Below, one piece after another: positions 11,794 to 23,925 of a stretch of DNA of 64,000 nt. The stretch lies in assembly GCA_013368375.1 (NCBI GenBank), contig JAACJP010000046.1, forward strand, positions 124,001 to 188,000, written 5' to 3'. Under the pieces are notes generated by a model. The model did not search any database, was not told the DNA's origin, and saw only the letters and a list, made by a program, of their open reading frames with translations. Numbering within the stretch: position 1 is the first letter of the stretch; every line of letters begins with the position of its first letter. This DNA is from Tricholomella constricta. Its lineage: Eukaryota; Basidiomycota; Agaricomycetes; Agaricales; Lyophyllaceae. The position numbers and the translations under genes were made by a program.

Positions 11794-12971
11794 ACTTTCC
11801 ATCACTTGTTCAAGAATCCCCTTTCTATTCCTTCGCGCTCTCATCTCGTCGTCGACTCTCTTTTTTCTTCCTGCTTTTGAAGACTGCTACGACCTGCAGG
11901 CTCACGAATATGTTTTCACGCTGTTTACCGAATCACCTGCTTTGCACCAACTACTATGGAATTCTTTCGGAATATATCTAGCATACTACTCTGTCTTTTG
12001 TGACGCTGAGCCGATCTACAAGGTATAAATCCAGAAATTGATTTTTTTGGGGAACATGTTTGGAGTTGTGCGTGCCTGGCCTGAGCACGTCCACCACGAC
12101 GCAACAGCCTGACCGATTTTTTTTTCGCAGCACAGGCTTGCGATGGCCAAAGCCTGCTCAAGCCGCGGCTTTCGGTGGCTGGATGTGGTACTGTGCAGTC
12201 TCTTGATACCAGTTCGTCGAAATTCTAACCTTTACTTTCAGCATCAAAGATACTAGTAAATGAGGCCAATCACGCATCCCATCCCCGTCCGCTGACAGCT
12301 TTCCCCGGTGGTTTCGCGCCCTGTCAGCACCACGAATCGAAGTCGACTCGCGCTCTGAGCAACCCGGGCATCTGGACCATCTATCTGCGCACAGGGCCCG
12401 TGTCCTACCTCTTCTTATAATGGCAGTGATGTCATTTGCTCCGCGACCTTCGGGTCCACGACATGACACGGCTCAAGTTGTGTCCTGCTTGTGAAAACCT
12501 GCACGCTCAAGTTGAAGTTGCGTATTGGAGTTGCTTGTCTTCGTAATTACCGTGCAGTGGCAGTAGCTCCGCGCTCATCGACCGACGAGCAATATCGGTG
12601 TTCCACGGTCCTAGCTGAGTCGATTTGGGACTTCCACCTTCCTCGCGTCTACGGATTGTCAGTCATCGGACTTTCTATAGGTACGATCTTCAATTACATT
12701 CCAACGCGATTCAACTTACAAACAAATCGACTGTCATCTGTTATATGGTCAGCTACCGGAGACCAGTAGTAGTGACTGAATCTCATTGAGGTCCGAAATT
12801 GACGAGGTTCGAGCATCAGACTGTCGACAGCCTGCGGTGCCCTGCACTCCCGTTCTTCACGCGAGGAATGCCCGCCACGCCGCTGTCACATCTGCGCAGC
12901 AAACTCTGGGGAGTGCTTAAATACATAGGCTTCGAGCGCATCTCTTTCGCTGACAGCTCACTGGCACCGTC
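11794..12971. other. Intergenic, no gene seen
   Basis: Only short frames without conserved character. A TATA-like TTAAATACAT at about 12916-12925 lies some 50 bp before the ATG of the P450 remnant at 12972. Confidence 0.45.
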
Positions 12972-14712
12972 ATGACACTCACAGAAAACATCAGCCTCAA
13001 GCTAGTCCCTGCGGCCTTGCTTCTCATCTTCGCCGCCATCTTCACCATCGCATTCCTCCACCTCCTCTCCACATGGCTTCGGAGCGCGACAAGCCGAACC
13101 ACTGGGATCAAATTTTGCAAGCAACATCGCCAAACGACGGAGTCGTTATCGAAGTTCAGCAGTGGTGAGTAACTTCTGACGTCCATCGGCTATGCAAGCG
13201 GCTTATTACCCCTCCATTACTTACTTCAGGATGAACCGCGTATCGTAGGAATTGTCTGCAGAGTTCAAGTTCAGGATATCCAGCTCATGGTCCTCTTAGA
13301 CTCGATAGAATCGGAATCGCAGGCTTCGCATACGACTTTGAATCTCTATCCGGGCGCCCATCTCGTGTAGTATCTGCATTCGAGACGTTCGGATCCTCCT
13401 CTATCCATCATTTCGTAACTGACATGGCCATGCTCCTCGCCCCGGTGTTTCCTCCGCTTTTGGAGATTCTGGCCCGCGCAAGGCCGCCCTCAGAGATCTC
13501 GCAGGGGTCGTAGATGAGATTGCGACGGATCTGCTGCGTCGTGCGAGGTATTTGGATGGCGGTGATTATGCGTCAGGCGTTGAGAGGTCGATTATGGGAG
13601 CGCTTGGTGCGTACGTCTGGGTCCATTTTGGGTTTTTTATCCGTTGACGAGTGGTTTTTACAGTCAGGCCTGAAATTGCCTCACAACTTTTTGAGGATGA
13701 GATAAGGGCGCAGGAAAGTCCAGCTGCCTCCCAAACTTGTGAAATTTCTTGTCTGATGCGTACCCGCAGATTGTGTATTGTTTTCCTTTCACGATGGCAA
13801 ATCATATTGAAGATGGTATTTCCAGTACCTGCTAATTCTAGCTGGATACGAAACGACTGCGAGTGAGTACCCTTGGCTCTATTTGCACTCATAAAATCTT
13901 GTTCACGCCAGAGAAATATAGTCAGCCTTACGGTTCGTCCATTTGTGGTATGCAATGTTAACGTTTGCCTGACGTACCTCCTTTCTCTCAGTGGGCTTTG
14001 ATAGAGCTTTCCAAGAACCCAGCGATCCAGCAAAGGCTCCGCGACGAATTGACAGAGTTTCCTGAGGTTGATCCGACATGGGATCAATTGGCAAATTCCC
14101 TCCCTTACCTTGACGCTGTTACCTGCGAGACTCTTAAACTGCATCCTCCAGCAAAAGAGACTATCCATCAGGCAAGTGCACATGGAAGCCACTGTCAGAC
14201 TAGGTCCCGTCCTGATCTCTCCAGTGTACAGGCGCACGAGGATGATATCATTCCATTAAGCAAACCAATCAAAGATGCCCATGGCACGTCCATCGACGGA
14301 GACGGCATATTTGAATCGCTCCGAGGCTTTTTGGGGTCGGGATGCGAAAGAATTTCTTCCTGATAGGTGGCTAAATGGCAGCGTTTCTCAGCAAAGGGCC
14401 GCAGAGATACAAGGCTATCGTCACATTCTGACCTTTTCGGACGGCCCAAGGACGTGCTTGGGGAAAGCATTCGCGCTTGCGAAGTTCAACGTGGGGAGCG
14501 ACGCTTCAATCTGCTCTGGAAGATTGTACTAAGGGTGGAACTCGAACGTTTGAACACAGGCTGTGCTTCTTGTCCTCGTGAAAGGATATACGTTCCAACT
14601 GCCTAGGGGACCGGAATCTAAATTCGAGATTCATCGAGCCATCTTGGATCGCCCGAAAGTTGCGGGTCAGATGGAAGCGAAGGTGCCGTTGATAGTTCGG
14701 CGTGTCGATTAA
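12972..14712 (+). pseudogene. Cytochrome P450 pseudogene (paralogue of the P450 at 29989)
   Basis: The segments follow the order of the intact P450 at 29989-32246. An N-terminal membrane anchor (residues from ATG 12972) is followed directly by the block NHWDQILQATSPNDGVVIEVQQW. Roughly 150 residues of the substrate-recognition and C-helix region are missing, and the frame changes. Next come MNRVS, LDSIGIAGFAYDFESL, a frameshift near 13450-13480, RKAALRDLAGVVDEIA, the I-helix AGYETTA (near 13845), WALIELSKNPAIQQ, and ETLKLHPP where the invariant ExxR Arg is Lys. A deletion and frameshift follow near 14270-14310, then FLPDRWL, the heme loop FSDGPRTCLG (about 14431-14460) and a C-terminus ending at 14712. 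A missing N-terminal third, at least two frameshifts and loss of ExxR make activity very unlikely. Confidence 0.85.
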
Positions 14713-14879
14713 ATATAAAAGGCTGGAATTGGAATAAATTGAGATTATCGGTGGCTGTGCCATGAAAGTCCTTGCCCGTTCCTCGCGGCCTTGTTGTGTT
14801 CGCCATATGCGCCAAGTCGACGCGCCGTTCACTTCCTCTCTCCATTATCTCTCAAGGCTGCTCTTCATTCCACTCCACC

Positions 14880-17236
14880 ATGTTCATCCGCGACCCCGAT
14901 GACGACGACGACATCGATTACCCTGAGGTAACGAACAAAAAAGGTGCCATCGTTGCACCACGCTCTGTGAAAGATCCCATACACGATATGAGTAAGTTGG
15001 CTTTTCTTCATTCTTAGCAATCTCCAACTTAAACAGCCTAATAGTACCGATATCGCCAAGGCTGTCAATGTTCATTGACACGTAGGCGGTTGCATTAAAA
15101 ACTGCGTGCTTTCACTCAATTCGCCCCTCCAGGAAGCAATTTCAACGGCTCAGGAACATCAAACAGCTCGGAACCTCGTATTATGTCTGGTTGGGTGCCT
15201 CACATAATCGATTCGAGCATTGTATCGGTAAGTTGACGTTTACAACGCGCTGAGTCTCACCACACAATACTGACAATTTCCAATCATAGGTGTCGCATTT
15301 CTCGCTCGTTCGATGGCGACGCATTTGAAGGAAAGCCAGCCGGAGTTGGGCATCACGGACCGGGACATTGAATGCGTTGAGATTGCAGGGCTTTGCCATG
15401 ATCTGGGCCATGGGCCGTGGAGCCACGTCTGGGACGGGTTGTTCATTCCACAGGCATTGTGAGTCACCCGCCTTTACCTTATGCCTGCGGCCTAAATCCA
15501 TGATGGAAGACCTGGTGAAAAATGGAAGCATGAGGACGGCTCACTCATGATGTTCGACGCGCTTGTCAAAGACAATGAAATTCCTCTGAATTCGAAAGAC
15601 GAAAAGTTCATCAAAGCTCTTATTTTTGGAGACCCAAGCCAATGCAGGTGTGTCTACCTCTGTCACTGTGACCTTTCTCTGATTGTTGGAGCTATGTAGC
15701 CCCGATGAAAAGCTGTTTCTGTTTGATATTGTCGCTAATAAGCGAAACGGACTTGATGTCGACAAGTCAGCGCTCTAGCTTTACTGCACGCATCGATCTC
15801 TCACATTGCGTCAGGTTCGACTACATACCTAGAGACTCCCATATGATTGGGGACAAGATGAGCATCGCCCTTCCCCGGTGGGTGTTCGATGTCTCTCCCA
15901 CTTGGTAATCCACCTTGACAACTTATTTCCAGGATAATCAACTCTGCCCGGGTCCTCGATAATCAGATTTGCTACGATATCAAAGATGCCAATCAGATAT
16001 ACGACATCTGCGCGACACGTTTCAAGCTGCACAAGATGGTCTATAACCACAAGGCCGGTGAGTGCATCTTTGTCTAAGCGCTCTGCTTGTCTGACATTTT
16101 CTTTCAATCAGCAAAGGCAATTGAATACATGATTATCGATGCACTTCTGGCAGCTGAGCCTCACATGCAAATCGCCCGACAGGTCTTCTGCCCGGACAAG
16201 TACCTTCACCTTACGGACAATATCATGCCCCAGATTGAAGCTACAACAGACGAGGTCCGTTCTTAAGTTCCGTACCAGGCCCCCCCGCACGCGCTGATAT
16301 ATGGATATATACTTTTTTCTTCAGAAACTGGCTCCGGCACGCGATATCTTCAGTCGAATTCGGACCCGTGATCTCTACAAGCTGGTCGATTACAAGGTCG
16401 TGGACTTTCCTTACGCAGACATGTTCAAGGAATGCATCACCCCCGAGCAGATTGTCGAAGCCGCGCGCGCCCTGCCCACGACCGAAGACCCAGCCATCCG
16501 TGATTTGGTCAAGAAGCTCTGCGCACAGGACGTCATCTGCGACTTTTCGCTCATGCATTACGGGATGAAGGAAGACAACCCTCTGGACTCTGTCCGATTC
16601 TACTCCAAGCGCCATCCGAACCGTACGTCTACGTCCATGTCCAAGCATCATCCCTTCCATGTCGCTTCCTGATCCTCTCTCTAATTGACTCTAACCGCCA
16701 CCGCTGTGACAGGAGGCGCCAAAGCCGAACGCGGGGTGTACTCCAACCTCATGCCAAAATTCCACGCCGAGCTCCTCGTTCGCATCTTCACCAAGCACGC
16801 CAAGTTCTTCGGCATCGTCCAGGCAGGCTACCGCGCCTGCCTCGCCGCCATGCCCGACCTCATCTCCTTCGAAGACGCCGCCGCCCTCGAGCCACTTTTC
16901 GCCGAGACCGGTGCCCTTACCCCTCCTCCTGCTGGTGCTGCTGCTGTGTCGGCCCCGGCCTCGACCCCGCCGGCACCAGACGCGCCGTCGACGCCACGGG
17001 GAAAGAGGACGTTCTCACGCACCACGAGCTTCACGTTTGCTGCGGCCGGGGGAGGAGGAGTGTCGACGGACCCGGCACTGTTCTCGAATAATGCGTTCAC
17101 GACGGTGTCTCCGGATTTTGTGCCCGCTAGCCCGTCCCGCGGGAATCGGAGGGGCAAGAGGAGGCGCGAGTTGGGGATGGATGAAGCTGGTGCTGGTTCT
17201 GGTTCTAGCAATGGCAAGAAGGCGCGGGTTGGCTGA
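14880..17236 (+). CDS. SAMHD1-type HD-domain dNTP triphosphohydrolase
   Basis: There are eleven exons: 14880-14991, 15045-15081, 15133-15227, 15290-15458, 15510-15647, 15700-15765, 15815-15877, 15933-16057, 16112-16254, 16325-16622 and 16713-17236. They sum to 589 residues. The N-terminal motif KDPIHD...[11 protein letters not shown] and [12 protein letters not shown] match the SAMHD1/dGTPase family. [14 protein letters not shown] gives the HD pair. The Asp-containing [19 protein letters not shown] segment supplies the last metal ligand, followed by RDSHMIG. The family hydrolyses dNTPs to nucleoside plus triphosphate and so controls dNTP pools in the nucleus or cytosol. No N-terminal SAM domain is seen. 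The C-terminal ~120 residues are Ala/Pro/Ser-rich and end in basic, NLS-like patches ([13 protein letters not shown]). Confidence 0.9.
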
Positions 17237-19195
17237 TGGCATGGCATGGTGAGGTGGGATTGGGGGAATGTGAGCTATCATATATCAGCTGCTGTGAGCT
17301 GAGAAACCGGTGAGGTGTCAAACTGAGACTCCATCCGCATGGGACTCGCCTGGACGACGTGGAAACATTTTAAATTCCTACTTGGAATTATATTCATCAA
17401 CGGTACCGTATAATGATCGTTATTATTTTGGCAGCGGGTAGTGGTTGTCCTGGCTGTCCCTTGTAGCATACCATACCATTTTCTTTATACAAGCTCCACA
17501 TTGGGTGCTTTGTCCGTATCGTAACTTTCGGTCAAGTAACGAGTAATTCTATATACTTCGTGGAAATAATAGCAGTGTCATATTTGCTGCGTCAGGCCGG
17601 GATGAAGCACAGGATGTGGTGGATGAATGCAACGTGTGCGTGGTCGAGATATTGTTAAGCGAGAATGAAGTCTACCATGGCAGCTGGGGCAAATGGGATG
17701 GTCGGTCAATCTTCCCGGGATCGTGATTTTGACGATGGTGTGCGCGCCTTCGATAATTCTCGGCAAGCGGTTACTGCAATTTGCTGCTGCTCTGCGGTTC
17801 ACGATTCGATAATGAGCCACCTATTGATATCGTTGTGGGAGGAGAGAACGAAAGATGCCCCTGCAGTCGTTGAACGCTCCCGCGGCGAGACTCGTAGAGC
17901 CAACATGCCTGGATAGAACGACTAACATAAAAGGCCCGTCAAATTTTACTAAAATTTAACGTCGAGTGGCAGTTTGAGGTTGTCCATGAATATTGGTCGG
18001 GCGAGTCGATCATAAGCCACAAATGGAGAGTGCAATCATGAAGAAATCTGCGTGCACGTCATTGTGGACACGGGCATCAAAAAAGCGAGGATACATGAAC
18101 CAGCCAAACGGAGTCAGACAGAGGTCGAAGGAGATTCGTGCAGAGATATAGAGTATAGTGGCGGTCGGGAAGAAAATGATGGATCCACAAGCGTCACAAG
18201 TGTAAATTCAAGATCAAGATTTTCCCTTCAGAAGACATGACAAAGGGTGGGCGGTCAGGCGATGCGACCCAACGACGACATCAATCCAGTAGGTATATCG
18301 AACATGAGGGCATAGATTGCAGCTTCAGCACAGGTAACGGTGACCATTTGCTTGACATGGAGCGAGACAGCGAGGTTTACGAGGCCGCGACATTGGTGGC
18401 CCGTCGGTGCAAGAGACTACCGTGACGTAGATCCCATTCTAGACCTACACAGTAGGAGAAAATTTCGGAGGAAAGTTGGCAGAAAAAGACCTGCTGAGTC
18501 CAGCGCAAACAGATGGTACCTATAGAAGGGTTCAAATACGCGGAAGTATATTCTACCCATCGTACATGCCCTTGACTCGTATCGCTGCGTCAGACTTGCC
18601 TTGCATAATAAGCACAACTACCGGGGCCTCTGGTTAGAATAGAAACAAGATAAAGCCTGTCATTTAATGATGCTGTCCCAAGTCTGGGATTGCCTCGGAA
18701 TAGCATTTCTAGGAGTTAATCACAGGAGGCAAGGTCTGAAGGTGGAGGTTGGGCCGGCATTAATTGCCGCCCAATGTTAAAGCGGCGCTTCAACCACACT
18801 ATATAACTCACGTCGTAGAGAGCGCATACCACGGAGAGCACTTGAACGACGCTTATTTACAGTGGATTGATCTCATTCATCTCTTCTGAATCTGTAGCTA
18901 CGGGTCACATCCTCTTCTCAATGAATATGTTTCCATATATACGTTTGGATGAAGTGGTGAACGCGCCGTGAATTCCCCGCCGATCAGAAATGAGCCTGCT
19001 CCACGTGGGTCAATTCACCCGAATCAGCCACGACTACATTGCCAGCGGATGTTCAGGAGTTCTTTATAAACTACCTTCGCACAGGACAACAGAACAACTG
19101 CGTTTTTAGGGTTTCTGGTGAGCTTTATACCAACTCAAAAGTGAAAGTATCTGACCGATAAGATCTTGAAATTTCGGAATCATAGAATACACACT
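17237..19195. other. Intergenic, no gene seen
   Basis: Two kilobases with only short, scattered frames on both strands and no domain recognised. A TATAT-like box (CTATATAAC) lies near 18799-18807, well upstream of the MYND gene at 19196. Confidence 0.45.
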
Positions 19196-21264
19196 ATGGC
19201 AGCCTACGCTCAACTCATCACCCACACGCCAGAACAAATCGAGAAATGGAAGGAAGTTGCCCCGACGAACCCTTCTCGAGTCATCCGGGCGCTGAGGCTT
19301 GCACCTGGACGCTCAACAAAGGAGGGTGATCATCAGGGGGATATCTACCCTGCACTCGAGGTCGTAAAGGAAATTTCTATTGAGGGGCGGAGTGGGACAG
19401 AGAGCAAGGCATGGGTGAACCTCGTCGATGCCAGATTAGCGGAGGCATTGTGCAAGAACGTAACCGAATCAGTGATGTTTTTGGACGTGTTGCCCAACAT
19501 GCCCGTAGAGCTTTTGGAGAAGGCAAAGAAGGAGGTCAGTCTCCCAGAAATCAACCGCTGTGTGATGAAATTCACGAGAATGACAGATTCAGTCTCCGTA
19601 CTTTCGACCGCTGGAAATATTGTGTAACGCCGCTTGCTGCTTCCACTACCCGCCTACGAAGACAGACAAGAAAGTCATCGCCGCCCTTCGAAAATACTGG
19701 TCGCAGATGATGGATCGAGTACGTATTGCCCTGTGATTTGATAGCCAGAGCTCATGTGCAAGCAGATCTGGAATGAACCAGAAAACACTCTGGAACCCTC
19801 CAATTCCCATATTCTAGAGCGTATGGTTATCGCTCAGATGGTCATTCGACTCGTTGTCACAGACCCGACCTTCCTATCGTAAGTTTCTCTCCGCCCTTAC
19901 GCACTCCCCGCCTGACCATCATATTCAGTACTTTCTACGATCCTTCAGACTTAACTGTCCAAATCATCGCGCGCCATTGGAAATACTCTCAGACAGCCGA
20001 GGACGTCAAGCTGACAGCGGCCATGCTCACCATGTTCCTGCAGCCCGACCACCCTCGCCACGTTGCCTACGTCCGCAGCAATGACCTAGAATCCGCCACC
20101 TCTCAGCTCCTCTCAAAGATGCTGGTCGGTGTCGGTCCAACGGCCTTGGCATCGAAGCAAAAGCAGACCAAGGCACTCATGGCGTCATTCGCAGACCACC
20201 TGGTCCGCCTCTCCGGACGTTCTGCCTCTGCCGAACTCGACTTTTTCGCCTGTATCATATCCGTAGCCAAAAAGGACGACACGGAGCCAGAGATCACCAA
20301 CGCCGCCTTGAAGTCAACCCCGCTTTGGAATGCCATGTTCAGGCTCCTCAAGAAGTCGGCGAAACCCACTAGCGAGACGTTCCATGGCCAGCCGATCGAT
20401 CCGGAGACGGAGAAGACGCATCGTTTGTATGTCATGGCGAATGTGGTCGGGACGACGACGAATATCCTGCACGACGCGTCGTTTGAGTATCCCAGGGAGT
20501 GCGAGCCCCTCATCCGCATCTGGGCCAACGAGAATCTTTTCGGTGCTCTGGAGGAGACAATCGAGTTTTTGGTCGACATCACCGGAATGACGAGTACGTC
20601 ATCTCCTTCCATTTTCCGCTCCATAATACCACAACTAACACCGATCCCCCTCCCTCAGTGCAATTAGGGCGCCTGGCGGGTGTCCTTGAGACCGTCCTCG
20701 GGCAAGGCACGCCGGCGCTGCGCCAGCTCTTCCGTACACAGTTCCCGCGCTGGCGCACGCTCGGCACGCTCATCCGCCACGACATCAAGCGCCAGCGCGC
20801 CACAGGCCCGCCGAAGCCAATCGTGCAAGGTAAAATACCGCCTCCGGACAGCAACGTCTGGGACCACGGCGCGTGGCAGTGCTTTGCCGCGCTGCAGGCG
20901 AGCTGTATAGACCTCGACACGGCGTGCGGGAAGAGGGGGTGTGAGAATATTGGAACGAGGCTGTGTACGTGCGAGGTGGTGAGGTACTGCAGTGAGGGAT
21001 GTCAGAACAAGTGAGTTGGAGCATCTGTATAGGGACTCTCGGGGATTGACGAACTTGAAATCTACTTCTAGGGATATGAAAGACCATCAGATAATGTGTG
21101 GCCACATGCAGTTGCTCGAGCATGTCGTTGGACGAAGCAAGAATGGGAGTTCGTCGAACTCTGGGCCGCCGTCGATTGAGAAGAAAGGGTCTGCGCGAAA
21201 ATCTGCGCCTGTCTCTTCTTCCCCTCGAGTTGAGGCCGTTGAGAATTTGGAGGACCTTGACTGA
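19196..21264 (+). CDS. MYND-type zinc-finger protein
   Basis: There are six exons: 19196-19534, 19593-19718, 19766-19878, 19929-20593, 20659-21010 and 21072-21264. The product is 595 residues. The N-terminal ~450 residues are mostly alpha-helical (armadillo-like character) with no catalytic motif seen. The C-terminus carries a MYND finger of the form C-GKRG-C ... C-T-C ... RYCSEGCQ ... H-x3-C, interrupted by the last intron. The canonical Trp of the DWKxH segment is replaced by Met (DMKDH). A Ser-rich tail follows. MYND fingers bind proline-rich partner peptides; the partner and role are unknown. It converges on the minus-strand gene ending at 21511. Confidence 0.8.
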
Positions 21265-21510
21265 TAGCAGACAACTAAACCAAATGTAGGAATTCGATCT
21301 TTTTGTATTTTTGAGAGCCAGGCAGAATTGGTAGCGTTGGCGAGCGGACTGCTCCCTGTTCCAATGTTTTAATGATTTCGAAGACCTGTCCAAGCGTCAG
21401 CGTTAGTATCAGCATCAACCCAAATGCCTCCCCCTGGGCCGGCGAGACTCAATAAATGTATTTCCGAACATATATATATGACTGGACATTCAAGGCACAT
21501 TGTGGGGCGC

Positions 21511-23925
21511 CTACACCTCTGCCAAAACTTCAACCAAAACATCCTTCACCGTACTCCGCGTGTCCCAACCATACCCGGGCGCTGCGTTCGAATCCTGAAC
21601 CGTGTCCTCAAACGTCGCCCCAAAAATCGCACTCGCCAAAACTTCGTCTTCTGGTCCGTCCCGAACACGAAGTCTGTGGGTGACGACGCGAGGAAATATA
21701 CGAGCAATATCCGCCTCGGACACGAACAGTGTCTCGAGTGGATCGGGCGCGGGCGGTTCATCCGCCAGCGTCTGGTCGTGGTGGCCTTTGGTGGTGGAAC
21801 CCTCACGCGAGGGCAAGGGCGAGGGGGTTTTTTCTCGGGGAATGTTGATGGTGACACTCCCGCTCCCGCTTGCAACATCGTTGTACTCTTTAAAACTTGT
21901 TTGGCTTTCGTCCTCCTCATATCCTTCGTCGTCGTCGAACAGCTCTAGTCCATGGTGACCGCGCAACAGCTCGCCTCCGGTAGGATCCGTTCCAAAGATC
22001 CGGCCAGCACGCGCAAGCGCTCTGGCGTCGTTCAGTGCCCTGGCGGTGAGGAACGTTCCGTCTAGCCTGGGGTGATGGCGTACAGCAGAGAAGAGGTCGG
22101 AGAGGTAAAGCGACAAGTTCGAAGACAGATGAGCACGTTGAGCGGCTCCTTGCAGGAATAGCAGGAATTCTCGAGGTATAAGCTGTTTCGGGACAAGAGG
22201 CGGAGGAGGAGGAGGAGGATGTGAGGAGTTGCAGTGGGGAGGATGGTTTGTGCCTGGAAGAGCACGCGTAAGGGCGGGTGGCGTTCGAGATTGGGGCGCT
22301 GGTGGCCGCGGCTGGAGCGGAGAAGGGGTGGGCGGACTGGAGTGCGAAAGGGAGAGGAGGCGGGAACGCGGAATAGGGTTAGAAGTGAAAGGGAGGGCTC
22401 GTAGTGCCTGCCTAATATGCTGGGACACGAAGATAGTCGAGCTCATTGCGAACCGATCCAGCTGATAGCGAAACGTTATAAACATATCGATGAGATAACG
22501 CACGACAGGACGACGTACTAGGGTTTTGTGGATCTTCGGCCGTTCTCTCGCGTCCCATGGACAGACATAAATCAAGATGAAATCGTCAGGGACATTCCAC
22601 GTCCCTTCAAAGGCTGAATCTTCCAGCAGCGCAGAACTACCTCGTCGAGGGTCACTTTCATGGGTGCCGGAAGACAGGCCCCGTGGCCGAGGCTCGTTGT
22701 GACCAGCTTCATGTTTCAGTGCCTCAATAATGACAAGTCTCTCTGTCAAAGCGTGCGCAAGTGACATTTGTTCCGCCATATTTGCATGGTCTAGTCCCGA
22801 CATAACAAGCGCATGCGGAAACTCGGGCCGTATTGAGCCTCCGCGTAGTGGGGCGGGCTCCGTGTGGGCGTGAGTGAAGTGACGCGGTTGAGGAGAAACA
22901 ATGACCAAAGGCGGACTGACGGGCTCGGGCATTGGTTTCTGAAGTTCCTTGTCTACTACTTTCGGATCGGAGTGATCAATTCCTAGCGAGCGGTTTCCGA
23001 GCATGGAAAGGTCATTCGGGAATGACGCGGAGTGTAGGTAGCTTGCACGCTGTTTTCTAGACCGATTGCGAGAGTGAGAAGCTGGCCTAGAGTGGTCGAT
23101 ATCATCACTACAATTCGAGTGCAGAAACAAGGACCGCAGGAAGAGATTAGGGTCCCTTGGAGGAGCGATATCCCCCGAAGATCGCACTGTCGGCGCAGCC
23201 CGAGATCTTATCTTCACCTTTTGGGTTGGGAGGTCAAAAATCGACGAAAGCGTCTGAACAGCAGGTGTCAGTGTTGCTGATGACATGACCAAGTCGCCGA
23301 TACTGCGAGTGTAGCGATGCAAGGACGGTTTGCAGCCAGAATCCACGAGTGGGACCGCAGGGCCACATGGTTTAGAGCTCAAACAATGCACAATCATATG
23401 GTGTATGTGACGTAGAAGGAGAATTCATCATGATTGGAGACGTTAATCAATGCCAATAGGCCCGCCAGAGAAGGAGTTCAGAGACATGGAGAATATACTC
23501 ACCCAAATTGCGAGCTTGACAACGAGACCAACATCCTCTTCGGGGGTATGAAGAATAAGGTGCTTACCACCTGCCACCATGCATAGCAGTATAGCCTGAA
23601 ATAGGGCTGGATCCAAGGGCAAATTCCCAGAAGATGAATTCCGAATAAATGATAATAAGGCGGGAATGAAGGTGGCTGACCCGACCAGAAGCCTTAAATC
23701 ATCTACGGTCCCAATATCAGGCATCTGGCAGTCCTTCGAACAATATGTTATAAGAACCTAAGAGCCAGGTAAGATATACGCACTTTCCGATATGAAAGCC
23801 AACGCCTTGAGGAGTAGCCGAAGGGAGATGTCCGATAGCAAGTCTCAAGCCGCCGACAATTGTCGGCAACTGGTCAGAGGTTGGTGGTAGTCTTCTGAGG
23901 TCAAGGACTGTAAAGTGGTTCAAGA
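21511..23925 (-). CDS. Magnesium-chelatase-like AAA-family protein (fungal), partial model
   Basis: The 3' exon is long, from about 23200 down to 21511. Two upstream exons are supported: ~23722-23506 (IGTVDDLRLL...EEDVGLVVKLAIW, ended by GTGAGT) and one before 23780 entered through an acceptor near 23907. The phase-0 join is GTATAT..TGCCAG. The splice between the 23506 exon and the long exon, and the true start codon, could not be fixed. Segments VMSGLDHANMAEQ...LTERLVII and WNVPDDFILIYVCPWDARERPKIHKTL resemble the Walker-B/sensor part of magnesium-chelatase I-type ATPases. The C-terminal DIARIFPRVVTHRLRVRDGPEDEVLA looks conserved. No P-loop was seen in the resolved part. Fungi lack chlorophyll, so the family's role is unknown. 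Confidence 0.55.

Noticed and set aside
13566..14237. 223-residue minus-strand frame
   Set aside because: It is antisense to clear P450 segments.
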